NCBI RefSeq assembly: GCF_900157385.1
Contig: NZ_LT717699.1
Location: 1 to 64,000, forward strand
Direction: 5' to 3'
DNA: 64,000 nucleotides
Origin: Mycobacterium terramassiliense
Lineage (GTDB): Bacteria > Actinomycetota > Actinomycetes > Mycobacteriales > Mycobacteriaceae
A program made the position numbers and the translations under genes. This document shows positions 49,664 to 63,629 of the stretch, piece by piece. The notes below the pieces were generated by a model that searched no databases, was not told the DNA's origin, and worked only from the letters and a program-made list of their open reading frames with translations. Positions within the stretch are counted from its first letter, which is position 1. Every line of letters begins with the position of its first letter.

Positions 49664-51172
49664 TCAGCCCTGCCCGCAGGCGGTCAGGACGAGTTCGCGC
49701 ACCCGCGCCGCGTCGGCCTGTCCGCGGGTGGCCTTCATCACCGCGCCGACGATCGCGCCGGCCGCGGCCACCTTGCCGCCACGGATCTTCTCGGCGACAT
49801 CGGGATTGGCGGCCAGCGCCTCGTCGACGGCGGCCTGCGTCACCGAATCGTCGCGCACCAGCGCCAGGCCGCGCGCGGTCATCACCTGCTCGGGTTCGCC
49901 TTCCCCGGCGAGCACGCCCTCGACCACCTGGCGGGCCAACTTGTTCGACAGCCTGCCCTCGTCGACCAGCGCGATCACCGCGGCGACCTGGGCCGGGGCG
50001 ATGGCCAGCTCGTCCAACTCGACGCCCGCCTCATTGGCCTTCTGCACCAAGAAGTTTCCCCACCAGGCGCGGGCGGCCTCGCTCGACGCGCCGTGCTTGA
50101 CGGTCTGGATGACCAGATCGACGGCGCCGGCATTGACGAGGTCGCGCATCACCTCGTCGGAGACGCGCCACTCGTCCTGGATCCGCTTGCGGCTCAACCA
50201 CGGAAGCTCGGGGATGGTCTGCCGCAACCGCTCGACGAGCTCGCGGCTGGGCGCGACGGGCTCCAGGTCGGGCTCGGGAAAATAGCGGTAGTCCTCGGCG
50301 GTCTCCTTGGTGCGGCCCGGGCTGGTGTACCCGGATTCGTGAAAGTGCCTGGTTTCCTGGGTGATCCGGCCGCCGGAGGACAGAACGGCACCCTGGCGCT
50401 GCATTTCGTAGCGCACGGCGACCTCGACGCTTTTGAGCGAGTTGACGTTCTTGGTTTCGGTGCGGGTGCCGAACTCGGTGGTGCCCTTCGGCATCAGTGA
50501 CACGTTGGCGTCGCAACGCATCGAGCCCTGATCCATCCGGACGTCGGATACATCCAACGCGCGCAACAGGTCTCGCAGCGCGGTGACGTAGGCCCGGGCG
50601 ATCTGCGGGGCCCGCGCGCCGGCCCCCACGATCGGCTTGGTGACGATCTCGATCAGCGGAACGCCGGCCCGGTTGTAGTCGATCAGCGACGTCGTCGCTC
50701 CGTGGATGCGGCCGGTTTCGCTGCCCAGGTGGGTCAGCTTGCCGGTGTCCTCTTCCATGTGCGCCCGCTCGATCTCCACCCGCCAGGTGCTGCCGTCTTC
50801 CAGCGGCGCATCCAGGTAGCCGTTGATGGCGATGGGCTCGTCGTACTGTGAAATCTGGTAGTTCTTCGGCATGTCCGGATAGAAGTAGTTCTTCCGCGCG
50901 AAGCGGCACCAGGGCACGATCTCGCAATTCAGCGCCAGCCCGATTCGGATCGCCGATTCCACCGCCGCCCGGTTGAGCACCGGGAGCGAACCCGGCAGCC
51001 CGAGGCATACCGGGCAGACCTGGGTGTTGGGTTCACCGCCGAATGTGGTGGCGCAGCCGCAGAACATCTTGGTCACGGTGGACAGCTCGACATGCACCTC
51101 GAGGCCGAGGACCGGGTCGAAGCGCGCGATGACCTCGTCGTATTCCATCAGCTCGGCGGCGGCAACACTCAT
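49664..51172 (-). CDS. gatB: Asp-tRNA(Asn)/Glu-tRNA(Gln) amidotransferase subunit B
   Basis: tRNA-binding and ATP-dependent kinase subunit of GatCAB, which converts Glu-tRNA(Gln) and Asp-tRNA(Asn) to the amide forms. The 502-residue protein has the N-terminal cradle ([19 protein letters not shown], with C and GCATTFG forming the zinc site) and [15 protein letters not shown], and a C-terminal YqeY-like helical tail. Separated from gatA-gatC by pfkA and the EspI-like gene. ATG start. Rv3009c. Confidence 0.97.
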   Translation of the reverse strand: MSVAAAELMEYDEVIARFDPVLGLEVHVELSTVTKMFCGCATTFGGEPNTQVCPVCLGLPGSLPVLNRAAVESAIRIGLALNCEIVPWCRFARKNYFYPDMPKNYQISQYDEPIAINGYLDAPLEDGSTWRVEIERAHMEEDTGKLTHLGSETGRIHGATTSLIDYNRAGVPLIEIVTKPIVGAGARAPQIARAYVTALRDLLRALDVSDVRMDQGSMRCDANVSLMPKGTTEFGTRTETKNVNSLKSVEVAVRYEMQRQGAVLSSGGRITQETRHFHESGYTSPGRTKETAEDYRYFPEPDLEPVAPSRELVERLRQTIPELPWLSRKRIQDEWRVSDEVMRDLVNAGAVDLVIQTVKHGASSEAARAWWGNFLVQKANEAGVELDELAIAPAQVAAVIALVDEGRLSNKLARQVVEGVLAGEGEPEQVMTARGLALVRDDSVTQAAVDEALAANPDVAEKIRGGKVAAAGAIVGAVMKATRGQADAARVRELVLTACGQG

Positions 51173-51207
51173 GCCGTCGATCCTAATCGGGTGCGAGGGC
51201 GTCCTGC

Positions 51208-52356
51208 TCAGCGGTCGTGCGGCGGTTGCCGGGCCCCTAACCGGGGGTTCGGCCGCGCGCCGTGGTCGGGGAACATGTCGGCGATCGCGGCCGCCATCTC
51301 CAAATAGCTGCGCCTGCTGTCCCTGCTCAGCCGGTCCAGGCCGATCTCCTTGCCGTCGTGCACGTGCCGATCGAAGGGCAGCACCACGCTCGCCGCGACG
51401 CGGGCGGACAATCCGTCGAGCTCCTTGGCGGCGACCACGCCGACCTTTCCGGCCTCCACGTGGTTGATCGCGAGCACTGTCGACTTCAGCAATCGCTGAT
51501 AGCCGTTGTTGCGCAACAGGTCCAGCGTCGTCTTGGTCTTCCGTATCGCGTCGATGGACGTGCTGGTGACCACCACGAGGGCCCCCGCCTCCGGCAACAC
51601 GGCGTCCATCACGGCCGAGTTGACCGCCTTGACACAGTCCACCAACAGCACCGAATAGTGCTTGCGCAGAAGAGAAAATGCCCTGACGACGTCGTGGCGC
51701 TCCAGCCGCCAGTCGGTGTGCGCATAGTCCGGCAGGCCGAGTACCTCGAGCCCGAAGCTGTTCTTGTAGGTGTGGGCCCGCACGTCCGAATACTGCGTGG
51801 CGGCGTCGTGTCGGAGCAGGTCGGCCATGCTCAGCGGGTTCCGGCGACCGTGGCGCTCCGCCAAGTCGCCGGCGTCGATGTCCACGGCGATGACCCGGTC
51901 GTCGCGCACCGCGGCGAAGGTCGAGCCCAGCGCCTCGACCACCACGGTCTTGCCGACACCGCCCTTGAGGTTGAGGACGGCGATGGGAAACGCACCGCCG
52001 ACGGGCCTGCGGATGCGCTCTCGCAACGCCTGTTCGTGCGCCGAGGATTTGCCCGGACCGACGTTGATCCCGGTAAGCCGGCGGATCACGTCGCGCCAGT
52101 TGAACGAGTCGTCAAGCTCCGGCTGGTCGAGGCCGTCGAGCGCCGTCCCGCCGACCGTCAAATCCGGCCGAGGCCGCGGTGGGACACGCCGCGCCGGGGC
52201 GGGCTTGGTCGGCGGAAGCTGCGGCACCGTGGGCGATGCCGCATCGGCGTCGGCGCGCCAGGCCGGCGGCGGCCGCTGACGGCCCGGCGACCGCGAGGGC
52301 CCCGCCGGGGCCGGCGGATGCTGAACGATCCCGCGAAGTGAACCGCGGTGGCTCAT
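51208..52356 (-). CDS. orphan EspI-like MinD/ParA ATPase
   Basis: A 382-residue protein with a Pro/Arg-rich disordered N-terminus (about 1-75), then a P-loop ATPase of the MinD/ParA superfamily with a deviant Walker [20 protein letters not shown] (KGGVGKT at 131-137), and a Walker B-like [14 protein letters not shown]. The segment before the ATPase, [16 protein letters not shown], and the following IAV...GSTFA...[12 protein letters not shown] closely resemble EspI (Rv3876) of ESX-1, which is also proline-rich and regulates secretion according to ATP level. No ESX genes are nearby. It is absent between gatB and pfkA in M. tuberculosis. ATG 52356 is preferred. Confidence 0.85.
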   Translation of the reverse strand: MSHRGSLRGIVQHPPAPAGPSRSPGRQRPPPAWRADADAASPTVPQLPPTKPAPARRVPPRPRPDLTVGGTALDGLDQPELDDSFNWRDVIRRLTGINVGPGKSSAHEQALRERIRRPVGGAFPIAVLNLKGGVGKTVVVEALGSTFAAVRDDRVIAVDIDAGDLAERHGRRNPLSMADLLRHDAATQYSDVRAHTYKNSFGLEVLGLPDYAHTDWRLERHDVVRAFSLLRKHYSVLLVDCVKAVNSAVMDAVLPEAGALVVVTSTSIDAIRKTKTTLDLLRNNGYQRLLKSTVLAINHVEAGKVGVVAAKELDGLSARVAASVVLPFDRHVHDGKEIGLDRLSRDSRRSYLEMAAAIADMFPDHGARPNPRLGARQPPHDR

Positions 52357-52499
52357 ACGTCCCGGTATAACCGCTTCGAACTGGCAGAAAACCACCAAAT
52401 CGCGCCCGGCCGCCGCGAGCTGCGCAATCCGGCGGCAAATTCAGGCGGTCGTCGAGTGGTAGCCACCGATCGTTTGCCAACGGGTCGCCGCCCAGCCGA

Positions 52500-53531
52500 T
52501 CAGCCGAAGAAGGCCGCGGCGTCGTCGTAGCGGCTTTCGGGCACCAGCTTGAGCTGGCGCGTGGCATCCGCCAGCGGCACCCGCCCGATGTCCTGGCCGC
52601 GCAGCGAGACCATCTGGCCGTACTCCCCGGCATGGGCGGCGTCGGCCGCGTTGACGCCGAACCGGGTCGCCAGCACCCGGTCGTAGGCCGTCGGAGTGCC
52701 GCCGCGCTGGACGTGGCCCAGCACGGTCACCCGGACCTCCTTGTTGATGCGCGTCTCGACCTCGGCGCCCAGCTGCGCCGCGACACCGGTGAAGCGTTCA
52801 TGGCCGAACTCGTCAATTCCGCCTTCCCGCAAACTGATTGAGCCGGCCACCGGCTTGGCGCCCTCGGCGACCACGCAGATGAAGTGCGAATCCCCGCGCT
52901 GGAAGCGACGTTTCACCAGGCGACATACCTCTTCGACGTCGAAGGGCTGCTCGGGGATCAGCGTCATGTGGGCGCCGGACGCCAGCCCGGCGTTCAAGGC
53001 GATCCATCCCGCATGCCTGCCCATCACCTCCACCAGCATCACCCGCTGGTGGGATTCGGCCGTGGAATGCAACCGATCGATGGCGTCGGTGGCCACGGTC
53101 AGCGCGGTGTCGTGGCCGAATGTCACGTCGGTGCAATCGATGTCGTTGTCGATGGTCTTGGGCACGCCGACCACCGGAACGTTTTCTTCCGAGAGCCAGT
53201 GGGCGGCCGTCAGCGTGCCCTCGCCGCCGATGGGGATCAGCACGTCGATGCCGTTGTCGTCCAGAGTTTGTTTGATCTGGTTCAGCCCGGCGCGGAGCTT
53301 GTCCGGGTGCACCCGGGCGGTGCCCAGCATCGTTCCGCCCTTGGCCAGCAGGCGGTCGTTGCGGTCGTCGTTCTGCAGCTGGATGCGCCGGTTCTCCAGC
53401 AACCCGCGCCAGCCGTCCTGGAATCCGACCACCGACGAGCCATACCTCGAGTCGCAGGTGCGCACCACCGCCCGGATGACGGCATTGAGCCCGGGGCAGT
53501 CGCCGCCTCCGGTGAGAATTCCGATCCGCAT
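52500..53531 (-). CDS. pfkA: 6-phosphofructokinase
   Basis: ATP-dependent phosphorylation of fructose-6-phosphate, the committed step of glycolysis. The 343-residue protein starts [21 protein letters not shown], with the ATP-binding GGGDCPG, the active-site [11 protein letters not shown] (catalytic aspartate), and [16 protein letters not shown]. The family's single-domain ATP-dependent form matches Rv3010c. ATG start. It is downstream of gatA with 48 bases between. Confidence 0.97.
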   Translation of the reverse strand: MRIGILTGGGDCPGLNAVIRAVVRTCDSRYGSSVVGFQDGWRGLLENRRIQLQNDDRNDRLLAKGGTMLGTARVHPDKLRAGLNQIKQTLDDNGIDVLIPIGGEGTLTAAHWLSEENVPVVGVPKTIDNDIDCTDVTFGHDTALTVATDAIDRLHSTAESHQRVMLVEVMGRHAGWIALNAGLASGAHMTLIPEQPFDVEEVCRLVKRRFQRGDSHFICVVAEGAKPVAGSISLREGGIDEFGHERFTGVAAQLGAEVETRINKEVRVTVLGHVQRGGTPTAYDRVLATRFGVNAADAAHAGEYGQMVSLRGQDIGRVPLADATRQLKLVPESRYDDAAAFFG

Positions 53532-53579
53532 CTTTTTATCTTGCCTGGGCGGCCCGGCAATGGCGCGACTAACGCGCGA

Positions 53580-55067
53580 CTAAGCCGTCGGCGGCGCGGG
53601 CAGCGTGCCGCGGGCCGCCTCGTAGGCGCCTGCCACCCGGTACAGGCGGTCGTCGGCCAGGGCCGGGGCCATGATCTGCAGCCCGACCGGCAGGTCGTCG
53701 TCCGGGGACAGCCCCGCCGGCACCGACATGCCGCAGTGCCCGGCCAGGTTCAGTGGCAGCGTGCACAAGTCGAACAGGTACATCGCCAGCGGATCGTCGA
53801 CCTTCTCGCCGAGCGGGAACGCGGTCGTCGGCGTCGCCGGGGACACCAGCACGTCGACGGATTCGTAGGCGCGGTCCAGGTCGCGGGCGATCAGCGTGCG
53901 GACCTTCTGCGCCTGGTTGTAGTAGGCGTCGTAGTAGCCGGCCGACAGCGCGTAGGTGCCGATCATGATGCGCCGCTTGACCTCCGGCCCGAAGCCGGCG
54001 GCCCGGGTCAGCGCCATGACCTCCTCGGCGCTGTGCGTGCCGTCGTCGCCGACCCGCAGCCCGTAGCGCATCGCGTCGAAGCGGGCCAGGTTGCTCGACA
54101 CCTCCGACGGCAGGATCAGGTAGTAGGCGGCGAGCGCGTGATCGAAGTGCGGGCAATCGACTTCGCTGACCTCCGCGCCCAACGCGGTCAACTGCTCGAC
54201 CGCGGCCTCGAACGACGCGAGCACGCCCGGCTGATAGCCCTCGCCGCGCAGCTGCCGGACCACCCCGACGCGCACGCCCCGCAGATCACCGTCCGCGCCG
54301 GCCCTGGCGGCGGCCACGACGTCGGGCACCTCGGCGTCCACGGACGTCGAGTCGCGGCCGTCGTGGCCGGCGATCACCTGGTGCAGCAGCGCGGTGTCCA
54401 GCACGGTGCGCGCGCACGGGCCGCCCTGATCCAGCGACGACGCGCACGCCACCAGCCCGTAGCGGGACACCGTGCCGTAGGTGGGCTTGACGCCGACGGT
54501 CGCGGTCAGCGCGGCCGGCTGGCGGATGGAGCCGCCGGTATCGGTGCCGATGGCCAGCGGCGCCTGGAACGCGGCCAGCGCCGCCGCGCTGCCGCCGCCC
54601 GAGCCGCCGGGCACCCGGTCGAGGTTCCACGGGTTGCGGGTGGGGCCGTAGGCCGAGTTCTCCGTCGAGCTGCCCATCGCGAACTCGTCCATGTTCGTCT
54701 TGCCCAGGATCGGGATGCCCGCGGCGCGCAACCGCGCGGTGACGGTCGCGTCGTACGGGGAACGCCAGCCCTGCAGGATCTTGGAGCCGCAAGTGGTGGG
54801 CATGTCGACGGTGGTGAACACATCCTTGAGCGCCAGCGGGACCCCGGCCAGCGCCGACGGCAGCGGCTCGCCGGCGGCCACCAACTGGTCGACGGCCGCC
54901 GCGGCCGCCAGCGCCTCGTCGGCCGCCACGTGCAGAAACGCGTGGTAGCGGTCGTCGGTCGCCTCGATCCGGTCCAGGCAGGCGCGGGTGATCTCCGTGG
55001 ACGACAGCTCCCCGGCGGCGACCCGGGCGGCCAGCGTCGCGGCGTCGGAGCGGACGATCTCGGTCAC
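53580..55067 (-). CDS. gatA: Asp-tRNA(Asn)/Glu-tRNA(Gln) amidotransferase subunit A
   Basis: Glutaminase subunit of GatCAB, releasing ammonia from glutamine for transamidation. Amidase-signature protein of 495 residues with the catalytic triad K81 (PLALKDVF), cis-Ser156 ([12 protein letters not shown]) and Ser180 (TGGSIRQPA). The GTG at 55067 overlaps the gatC stop (GTGA), so the two subunits are translationally coupled. Rv3011c. Confidence 0.97.
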   Translation of the reverse strand: MTEIVRSDAATLAARVAAGELSSTEITRACLDRIEATDDRYHAFLHVAADEALAAAAAVDQLVAAGEPLPSALAGVPLALKDVFTTVDMPTTCGSKILQGWRSPYDATVTARLRAAGIPILGKTNMDEFAMGSSTENSAYGPTRNPWNLDRVPGGSGGGSAAALAAFQAPLAIGTDTGGSIRQPAALTATVGVKPTYGTVSRYGLVACASSLDQGGPCARTVLDTALLHQVIAGHDGRDSTSVDAEVPDVVAAARAGADGDLRGVRVGVVRQLRGEGYQPGVLASFEAAVEQLTALGAEVSEVDCPHFDHALAAYYLILPSEVSSNLARFDAMRYGLRVGDDGTHSAEEVMALTRAAGFGPEVKRRIMIGTYALSAGYYDAYYNQAQKVRTLIARDLDRAYESVDVLVSPATPTTAFPLGEKVDDPLAMYLFDLCTLPLNLAGHCGMSVPAGLSPDDDLPVGLQIMAPALADDRLYRVAGAYEAARGTLPAPPTA

Positions 55068-55363
55068 TCGGCATCCCCCAGGATCTGCGGCACGGCGAAG
55101 CGGCCGTCGACGGCTGCGGGCGCTTCGGCCAGCGCGTCGGCCTGCGACAGGCACGGCGTCTTTTCGTCGGGGCGGGTGACGTTGACGTCCTTGAGGGGGT
55201 TGTCGGTCGGTTCGACGCCCGTGACGTCGACGGCCTGAATCTGGCTGACGTGGGTCAGGATGGCGTCGAGTTGGCCGGCGAAGCTGTCCAGCTCGGGTTC
55301 GGTCAGCGCCAGCCGGGCCAGCCGGGCAAGATGCGCCACGTCGTCGCGGGAGATCTGGGACAC
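55064..55363 (-). CDS. gatC: Asp-tRNA(Asn)/Glu-tRNA(Gln) amidotransferase subunit C
   Basis: Small 99-residue scaffold that wraps around GatA. The conserved segments are [20 protein letters not shown] at the N-terminus, then [18 protein letters not shown], and [17 protein letters not shown] start at 55363 (longer frames upstream are antisense to the ACT gene). It overlaps gatA. Rv3012c. Confidence 0.95.
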   Translation of the reverse strand: MSQISRDDVAHLARLARLALTEPELDSFAGQLDAILTHVSQIQAVDVTGVEPTDNPLKDVNVTRPDEKTPCLSQADALAEAPAAVDGRFAVPQILGDAE

Positions 55364-55468
55364 GACTGGAAAGCCTAGCCGCGAGCGCGAACCCGGCGTC
55401 ACGCCCATCGCCCGCGGCCGGCTGCGGTCGAAATGCCACGGATACATAGCTGTGCGACAGTGTTGGCC

Positions 55469-56125
55469 GTGCCGTCGTATCTCTTGCGCATCGAGCTGGC
55501 CGATCGCCCGGGCAGCCTGGGCTCGCTGGCGGTGGCGCTCGGCTCGGCGGGCGCCGACATCTTGTCGCTCGACGTGGTGGAGCGCAGCTCGGGGTATGCG
55601 ATCGACGACCTGGTCATCGAGCTGCCGCCGGGGGCGATGCCGGACCGCCTGATCACCGCGGCGGAATCGCTGCCCAACGTCCGGGTGGACAGCGTCCGGC
55701 CGCACACCGGGCTGCTGGAGGCGCACCGCGAGCTGGAGCTCCTCGACCACGTCGCCGCCGCCGGCGACAACGCCTCGCGGCTGAAAGTCCTGGTCAACGA
55801 GGCGCCCAAGGTGCTGCGGGTCAGCTGGTGCACAGTGTTGCGCAGCTCGCAGGGGGAGCTGGAGCGCCTCGCCGGCAGCCCGGGGTGCCCGGAAACCAAG
55901 GCCGATTCCGCCCCGTGGCTGCCGATCGAACGCGCGGCGGCGTTGGACCACACCGCCGAGTGGGTGCCGCAGGCATGGCGCGATATGGACACCATGATGG
56001 TCGCCGCGCCGCTGGGCGACCCGCACACGGCGGTGGTGCTGGGCCGCCCCGGCCCGGAATTCCGGCCGTCGGAGGTGGCCCGGCTGGGCTACCTGGCCGG
56101 CATCGTGGCGACCATGCTGCGCTGA
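55469..56125 (+). CDS. ACT-domain protein (Rv3013-like)
   Basis: A 218-residue protein with an N-terminal ACT domain ([36 protein letters not shown], about 3-75), then a second domain resembling a GAF/acetyltransferase-like fold with [29 protein letters not shown] at the end. ACT domains bind amino acids, so this is probably a sensor of an amino acid, unknown which. The GTG at 55469 (PSYLLRIEL) matches the family; ATG 55433 is an alternative. Divergent from gatC. Confidence 0.88.
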   Translation: MPSYLLRIELADRPGSLGSLAVALGSAGADILSLDVVERSSGYAIDDLVIELPPGAMPDRLITAAESLPNVRVDSVRPHTGLLEAHRELELLDHVAAAGDNASRLKVLVNEAPKVLRVSWCTVLRSSQGELERLAGSPGCPETKADSAPWLPIERAAALDHTAEWVPQAWRDMDTMMVAAPLGDPHTAVVLGRPGPEFRPSEVARLGYLAGIVATMLR

Positions 56126-56136
56126 GGCTCCGCGCA

Positions 56137-57249
56137 TCACCGAGCCGCGGTGAGGCCACGCTCGATGTCGGCGACGAGGTCGTCGGTGTCCTCAATTCCG
56201 AGCGAGAGGCGCGCGAATCCGGCGGCGACGGGGTCGCCCCAGCGCGCCCGGCGGTCCACCGAGGTATGGATCCCCCCAAAGCTGGTGGAGGCAATGAGCA
56301 GCTCGCTGCCCTCGACGAAAGCCTGCACCGCGGCCGCGTCGGCCAATTCGAATGACACGAGGGCTCCAAACCGGCGCATCTGCGCGACGGCCACGGGGTG
56401 AGCCGGGTCCTCAACCAACCCTGGGTAGCGCACCGTTCGTACCGCCGGATGGCGAGCCAGCCTCATCGCAACCGCCTGCGCATTGAGGCACTGGCGCTCA
56501 AATCGCAGCCCGGCGCTTCCCAGGCTGCGCAGTAGCAGCCACGCCTCGAACCCGCCGAGGATCGCGCCGGCGAGCAGCCGTTGGCGTTCGACTGCGGCGG
56601 CGAGCTCCGGCTGGTTGGTCGCCACGTATCCGGCCAGCAGGTCACTCTGACCAGAGAGTCCCTTGGTGGCGCTGGCCACCACGAGATCGGCCCCCAATGA
56701 CAGTGGGCACTGACCGAACGGTGTGGCGGCGGTGTTGTCGACGATCAGGCGGGCTCCACGAGAGTGGCAAATTGTGGCCAACCGCTGGACGTCAACAACG
56801 TCCAGAGCCGGGTTGGTGGGGGTTTCGGCCAGCACCACGTCGGCGCCGGCGGCGGCGTCATAGATTTGCGAACTCGACGCCTCGATGACTGCCACGCCCG
56901 CGGGCGCAAGGTGTTCCGCGACGAAGCGGCGCACCTGGTAATAGCCGTCGGACGGCACGACTAAAGCGGAACCCGGCCCGGTCAGCCCGCGCAGCGCGGC
57001 GCTGATGGCCGCCATGCCCGAGCTGAAGACCACCGCGCTGGTCGCTCCCTCCAGCGCGGCGACCGCCGATTCGACTTGCCGCCAAGTCGCATTGGAGTTG
57101 CGGCCGTAGGCATCCAAACCGGAGGTTTCGTCGGCCGACAGGTAATACGTAGAGGCCAGCACCGCCGGAGGCGTCACCGGCTGCCCCGGGATTGCCGGGG
57201 AGCTGACGGCCTTGACGCTACGCGTCGAATCGCCGTGCCGACTGCTCAT
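56137..57249 (-). CDS. cystathionine gamma-synthase/lyase-family PLP enzyme
   Basis: A 370-residue fold-type I PLP enzyme of the Cys/Met metabolism family (MetB/MetC-like). PLP contacts are [11 protein letters not shown] (78-87), DNTAATPFG with D171, and [11 protein letters not shown] with the Schiff-base lysine K196. The C-terminal [15 protein letters not shown] includes the substrate-binding serine and glycine loop. It is shorter than MetB and its exact reaction (gamma-synthase, gamma-lyase or beta-lyase) cannot be decided. It is not in this place in M. tuberculosis. It ends 6 bases before the ligA stop-side boundary and lies on the same strand as ligA. Confidence 0.88.
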   Translation of the reverse strand: MSSRHGDSTRSVKAVSSPAIPGQPVTPPAVLASTYYLSADETSGLDAYGRNSNATWRQVESAVAALEGATSAVVFSSGMAAISAALRGLTGPGSALVVPSDGYYQVRRFVAEHLAPAGVAVIEASSSQIYDAAAGADVVLAETPTNPALDVVDVQRLATICHSRGARLIVDNTAATPFGQCPLSLGADLVVASATKGLSGQSDLLAGYVATNQPELAAAVERQRLLAGAILGGFEAWLLLRSLGSAGLRFERQCLNAQAVAMRLARHPAVRTVRYPGLVEDPAHPVAVAQMRRFGALVSFELADAAAVQAFVEGSELLIASTSFGGIHTSVDRRARWGDPVAAGFARLSLGIEDTDDLVADIERGLTAAR

Positions 57250-57255
57250 CGCCGG

Positions 57256-59349
<2,094 letters not shown>

Positions 59350-59401
59350 CTATCGAAGGGCGCCGACGCCAGACGACTTCCACGCCTCGCTGCACGATGT
59401 G

Positions 59402-59465
59402 CCCGCCTCAGAGCGACCATCATCGACGCCACAGCCGGCCGGATCAGCCGTCGCTGTGAGGCGGG
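59402..59465. terminator. inverted repeat between arsR and ligA
   Basis: CCCGCCTCA plus GCGAC (59402-59417) pairs with GTCGC plus TGAGGCGGG (59450-59465), 14 bp of stem with a 2-base internal mismatch and a 32-base loop. It follows the arsR stop on the minus strand by 10 bases and precedes ligA by about 60. It may end arsR transcripts. No U-tract is present. Confidence 0.5.
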
Positions 59466-59475
59466 TACGACTGGC

Positions 59476-59793
59476 TCACTTTTCTTCCACGTAGGCTCGC
59501 AACCGGTCGACCGCGGCGTCCCAGCGCCGCGATAGCTGGTCGAGGTAGTCACTGGCGCGGGCCAGCGGTTCGGTGCGCACCGTCCAGACGCGCTCGCGCC
59601 CGCGCCGCGCGCTGGCGACCAGGCCCGCGGACTCCAGCAGCGCCAGGTGCTTGCTGGCAGCCTGCCGGGTCACCGGAATGGCCTGGGTGACTTGGGATGT
59701 CGAGCATGGTCCGACGTCGCAGAGCCGGACGATGATGCGCAGCCGATTCGCGTCCCCCAGCGCGTCGAAGAGCGGCGCGCCGACGGCGCTCAT
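59476..59793 (-). CDS. ArsR-family winged-helix repressor
   Basis: A 105-residue ArsR/SmtB-type regulator with helix-turn-helix STSQVTQAIPVTRQAASKHLALLESAGLV (31-59) and a basic wing (SARRGRERVWT). It lacks the cysteine/histidine metal site of metal sensors (no CxC in the recognition region); such members paired with SRPBCC proteins are usually metal-independent. It follows the SRPBCC gene with an ATGA overlap. The two inverted repeats before the operon are its likely operators. Confidence 0.9.
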   Translation of the reverse strand: MSAVGAPLFDALGDANRLRIIVRLCDVGPCSTSQVTQAIPVTRQAASKHLALLESAGLVASARRGRERVWTVRTEPLARASDYLDQLSRRWDAAVDRLRAYVEEK

Positions 59794-60275
59794 ACCCGCG
59801 TGCCCTCGAGATACCTGCGCACGAGATCGGTCTGCATCGCCCAGCCCTCGGAATTGGACTCGAACGCCGACGAGCGGCGCGCCGCGGGGATCGCGTCGAA
59901 GCCGGACTCGGTGATGGTCAGCAGCACCCCGTCGGGCGTCTCCGCCAGGACGAACTCGACCAGCGTGGTGGGCTCCTGGTCGACGTCCGGCTCGCCCGCG
60001 CACGGGTGCCAGCGGTAGGCGAACCGCCGCCGCGGCTCGATGGCGACGATCTGCCACGTGCTGGTCACCCCGGCGTGCGGCTCCTGGCGCTTGGCGACGT
60101 CGTCGTCGACCGTCGTCGGGGTGATGGTCGCGGTGACGGGCCGGCCGGCCACGAAGGGCCCGTCGAAGCGGACCCCGAACCAGCGCCCGAATTCCTCGGC
60201 CTCGGTGATGGCCCGCCACACCCGGTCCAGCGACGCGCGCAACACGACTTGCTTCTCGATTCGATCAGTGCTCAT
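59790..60275 (-). CDS. SRPBCC/AHSA1-type ligand-binding protein
   Basis: A 161-residue START-like protein of the AHSA1 (activator of Hsp90 ATPase) branch: VWRAITEAEEFGRWFGVRFDGPFVAGRPV near the start, and the final helix SEGWAMQTDLVRRYLEG. Such proteins hold a hydrophobic small molecule in a helix-grip cavity and are often paired with an ArsR repressor. The ATG at 60275 follows AGGAGG by 6 bases; that site is inside an operator. Its stop overlaps the arsR start. Confidence 0.88.
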   Translation of the reverse strand: MSTDRIEKQVVLRASLDRVWRAITEAEEFGRWFGVRFDGPFVAGRPVTATITPTTVDDDVAKRQEPHAGVTSTWQIVAIEPRRRFAYRWHPCAGEPDVDQEPTTLVEFVLAETPDGVLLTITESGFDAIPAARRSSAFESNSEGWAMQTDLVRRYLEGTRV

Positions 60276-60277
60276 AT

Positions 60278-60293
60278 GCAACCTCCTGGTTGC
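60278..60293. promoter_or_regulatory. ArsR operator covering the ribosome binding site
   Basis: Perfect inverted repeat GCAACC-TCCT-GGTTGC, whose centre is the AGGAGG ribosome binding site of the SRPBCC gene (read on the minus strand). A bound repressor would cover the start of the transcript. Confidence 0.8.
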
Positions 60294-60324
60294 CTATCAG
60301 TAGATCACGCCCCGGCTGTAAAAC

Positions 60325-60340
60325 GCAACCTTTCGGTTGC
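60325..60340. promoter_or_regulatory. upstream copy of the ArsR operator
   Basis: Perfect inverted repeat GCAACC-TTTC-GGTTGC with the same arms as the downstream site and a centre-to-centre distance of 47 bases. Between the two sites lies the probable promoter (a TACTGAT-like -10 on the minus strand). Confidence 0.8.
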
Positions 60341-60538
60341 AAGTCATGAATCGACCTACGGGACAACGAGTTTGGACGATGTCTGCTAGGTCAGGCCGTC
60401 CGAGCCGTTCTCGCCGAAGATTCCCGACGCACCGCCGGCGCCGGCGGTGCGTCGGGAATCTTCGGCGAGAACGGCTCGGACGGCCTGACCTAGCAGACAT
60501 CGTCCAAACTCGTTGTCCCGTAGGTCGATTCATGACTT

Positions 60539-60601
60539 GCAACCGAAAGGTTGCGTTTTACAGCCGGGGCGTGATCTACTGATAGGCAACCAGGAGGTTG
60601 C
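60539..60601. promoter_or_regulatory. mirror copies of the two ArsR operators
   Basis: Sites 60539-60554 and 60586-60601 are the exact mirror images of 60325-60340 and 60278-60293 in the other palindrome arm. They control the mirrored SRPBCC/arsR pair, if this arm is real. Confidence 0.7.
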
Positions 60602-60603
60602 AT

Positions 60604-61089
60604 ATGAGCACTGATCGAATCGAGAAGCAAGTCGTGTTGCGCGCGTCGCTGGACCGGGTGTGGCGGGCCATCACCGAGGCCGAGGAATTCGGGCGCTGGT
60701 TCGGGGTCCGCTTCGACGGGCCCTTCGTGGCCGGCCGGCCCGTCACCGCGACCATCACCCCGACGACGGTCGACGACGACGTCGCCAAGCGCCAGGAGCC
60801 GCACGCCGGGGTGACCAGCACGTGGCAGATCGTCGCCATCGAGCCGCGGCGGCGGTTCGCCTACCGCTGGCACCCGTGCGCGGGCGAGCCGGACGTCGAC
60901 CAGGAGCCCACCACGCTGGTCGAGTTCGTCCTGGCGGAGACGCCCGACGGGGTGCTGCTGACCATCACCGAGTCCGGCTTCGACGCGATCCCCGCGGCGC
61001 GCCGCTCGTCGGCGTTCGAGTCCAATTCCGAGGGCTGGGCGATGCAGACCGATCTCGTGCGCAGGTATCTCGAGGGCACGCGGGTATGA
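60604..61089 (+). CDS. SRPBCC/AHSA1 protein, mirror copy
   Basis: Identical to the gene at 59790-60275 in all 161 residues, on the opposite strand. Same AGGAGG site and start. Present because of the palindrome; count as one gene unless the palindrome is confirmed. Confidence 0.6.
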   Translation: MSTDRIEKQVVLRASLDRVWRAITEAEEFGRWFGVRFDGPFVAGRPVTATITPTTVDDDVAKRQEPHAGVTSTWQIVAIEPRRRFAYRWHPCAGEPDVDQEPTTLVEFVLAETPDGVLLTITESGFDAIPAARRSSAFESNSEGWAMQTDLVRRYLEGTRV

Positions 61090-61403
61090 GCGCCGTCGGC
61101 GCGCCGCTCTTCGACGCGCTGGGGGACGCGAATCGGCTGCGCATCATCGTCCGGCTCTGCGACGTCGGACCATGCTCGACATCCCAAGTCACCCAGGCCA
61201 TTCCGGTGACCCGGCAGGCTGCCAGCAAGCACCTGGCGCTGCTGGAGTCCGCGGGCCTGGTCGCCAGCGCGCGGCGCGGGCGCGAGCGCGTCTGGACGGT
61301 GCGCACCGAACCGCTGGCCCGCGCCAGTGACTACCTCGACCAGCTATCGCGGCGCTGGGACGCCGCGGTCGACCGGTTGCGAGCCTACGTGGAAGAAAAG
61401 TGA
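61086..61403 (+). CDS. ArsR-family repressor, mirror copy
   Basis: Identical to 59476-59793 in all 105 residues, opposite strand, with the same ATGA overlap. The downstream inverted repeat recurs at 61414-61477. Duplicate arises from the palindrome. Confidence 0.6.
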   Translation: MSAVGAPLFDALGDANRLRIIVRLCDVGPCSTSQVTQAIPVTRQAASKHLALLESAGLVASARRGRERVWTVRTEPLARASDYLDQLSRRWDAAVDRLRAYVEEK

Positions 61404-61529
61404 GCCAGTCGTACCCGCCTCACAGCGACGGCTGATCCGGCCGGCTGTGGCGTCGATGATGGTCGCTCTGAGGCGGGCACATCGTGCAGCGAGGCGTGGA
61501 AGTCGTCTGGCGTCGGCGCCCTTCGATAG

Positions 61530-63623
<2,094 letters not shown>

Positions 63624-63629
63624 CCGGCG

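Noticed and set aside
52884..55238. 784-residue plus-strand frame
   Set aside because: It is antisense to pfkA and gatA, which have intact active sites.
60297..60582. two overlapping 81-residue frames at the palindrome axis
   Set aside because: They are the same sequence read on both strands across the axis, with no start context or domain.
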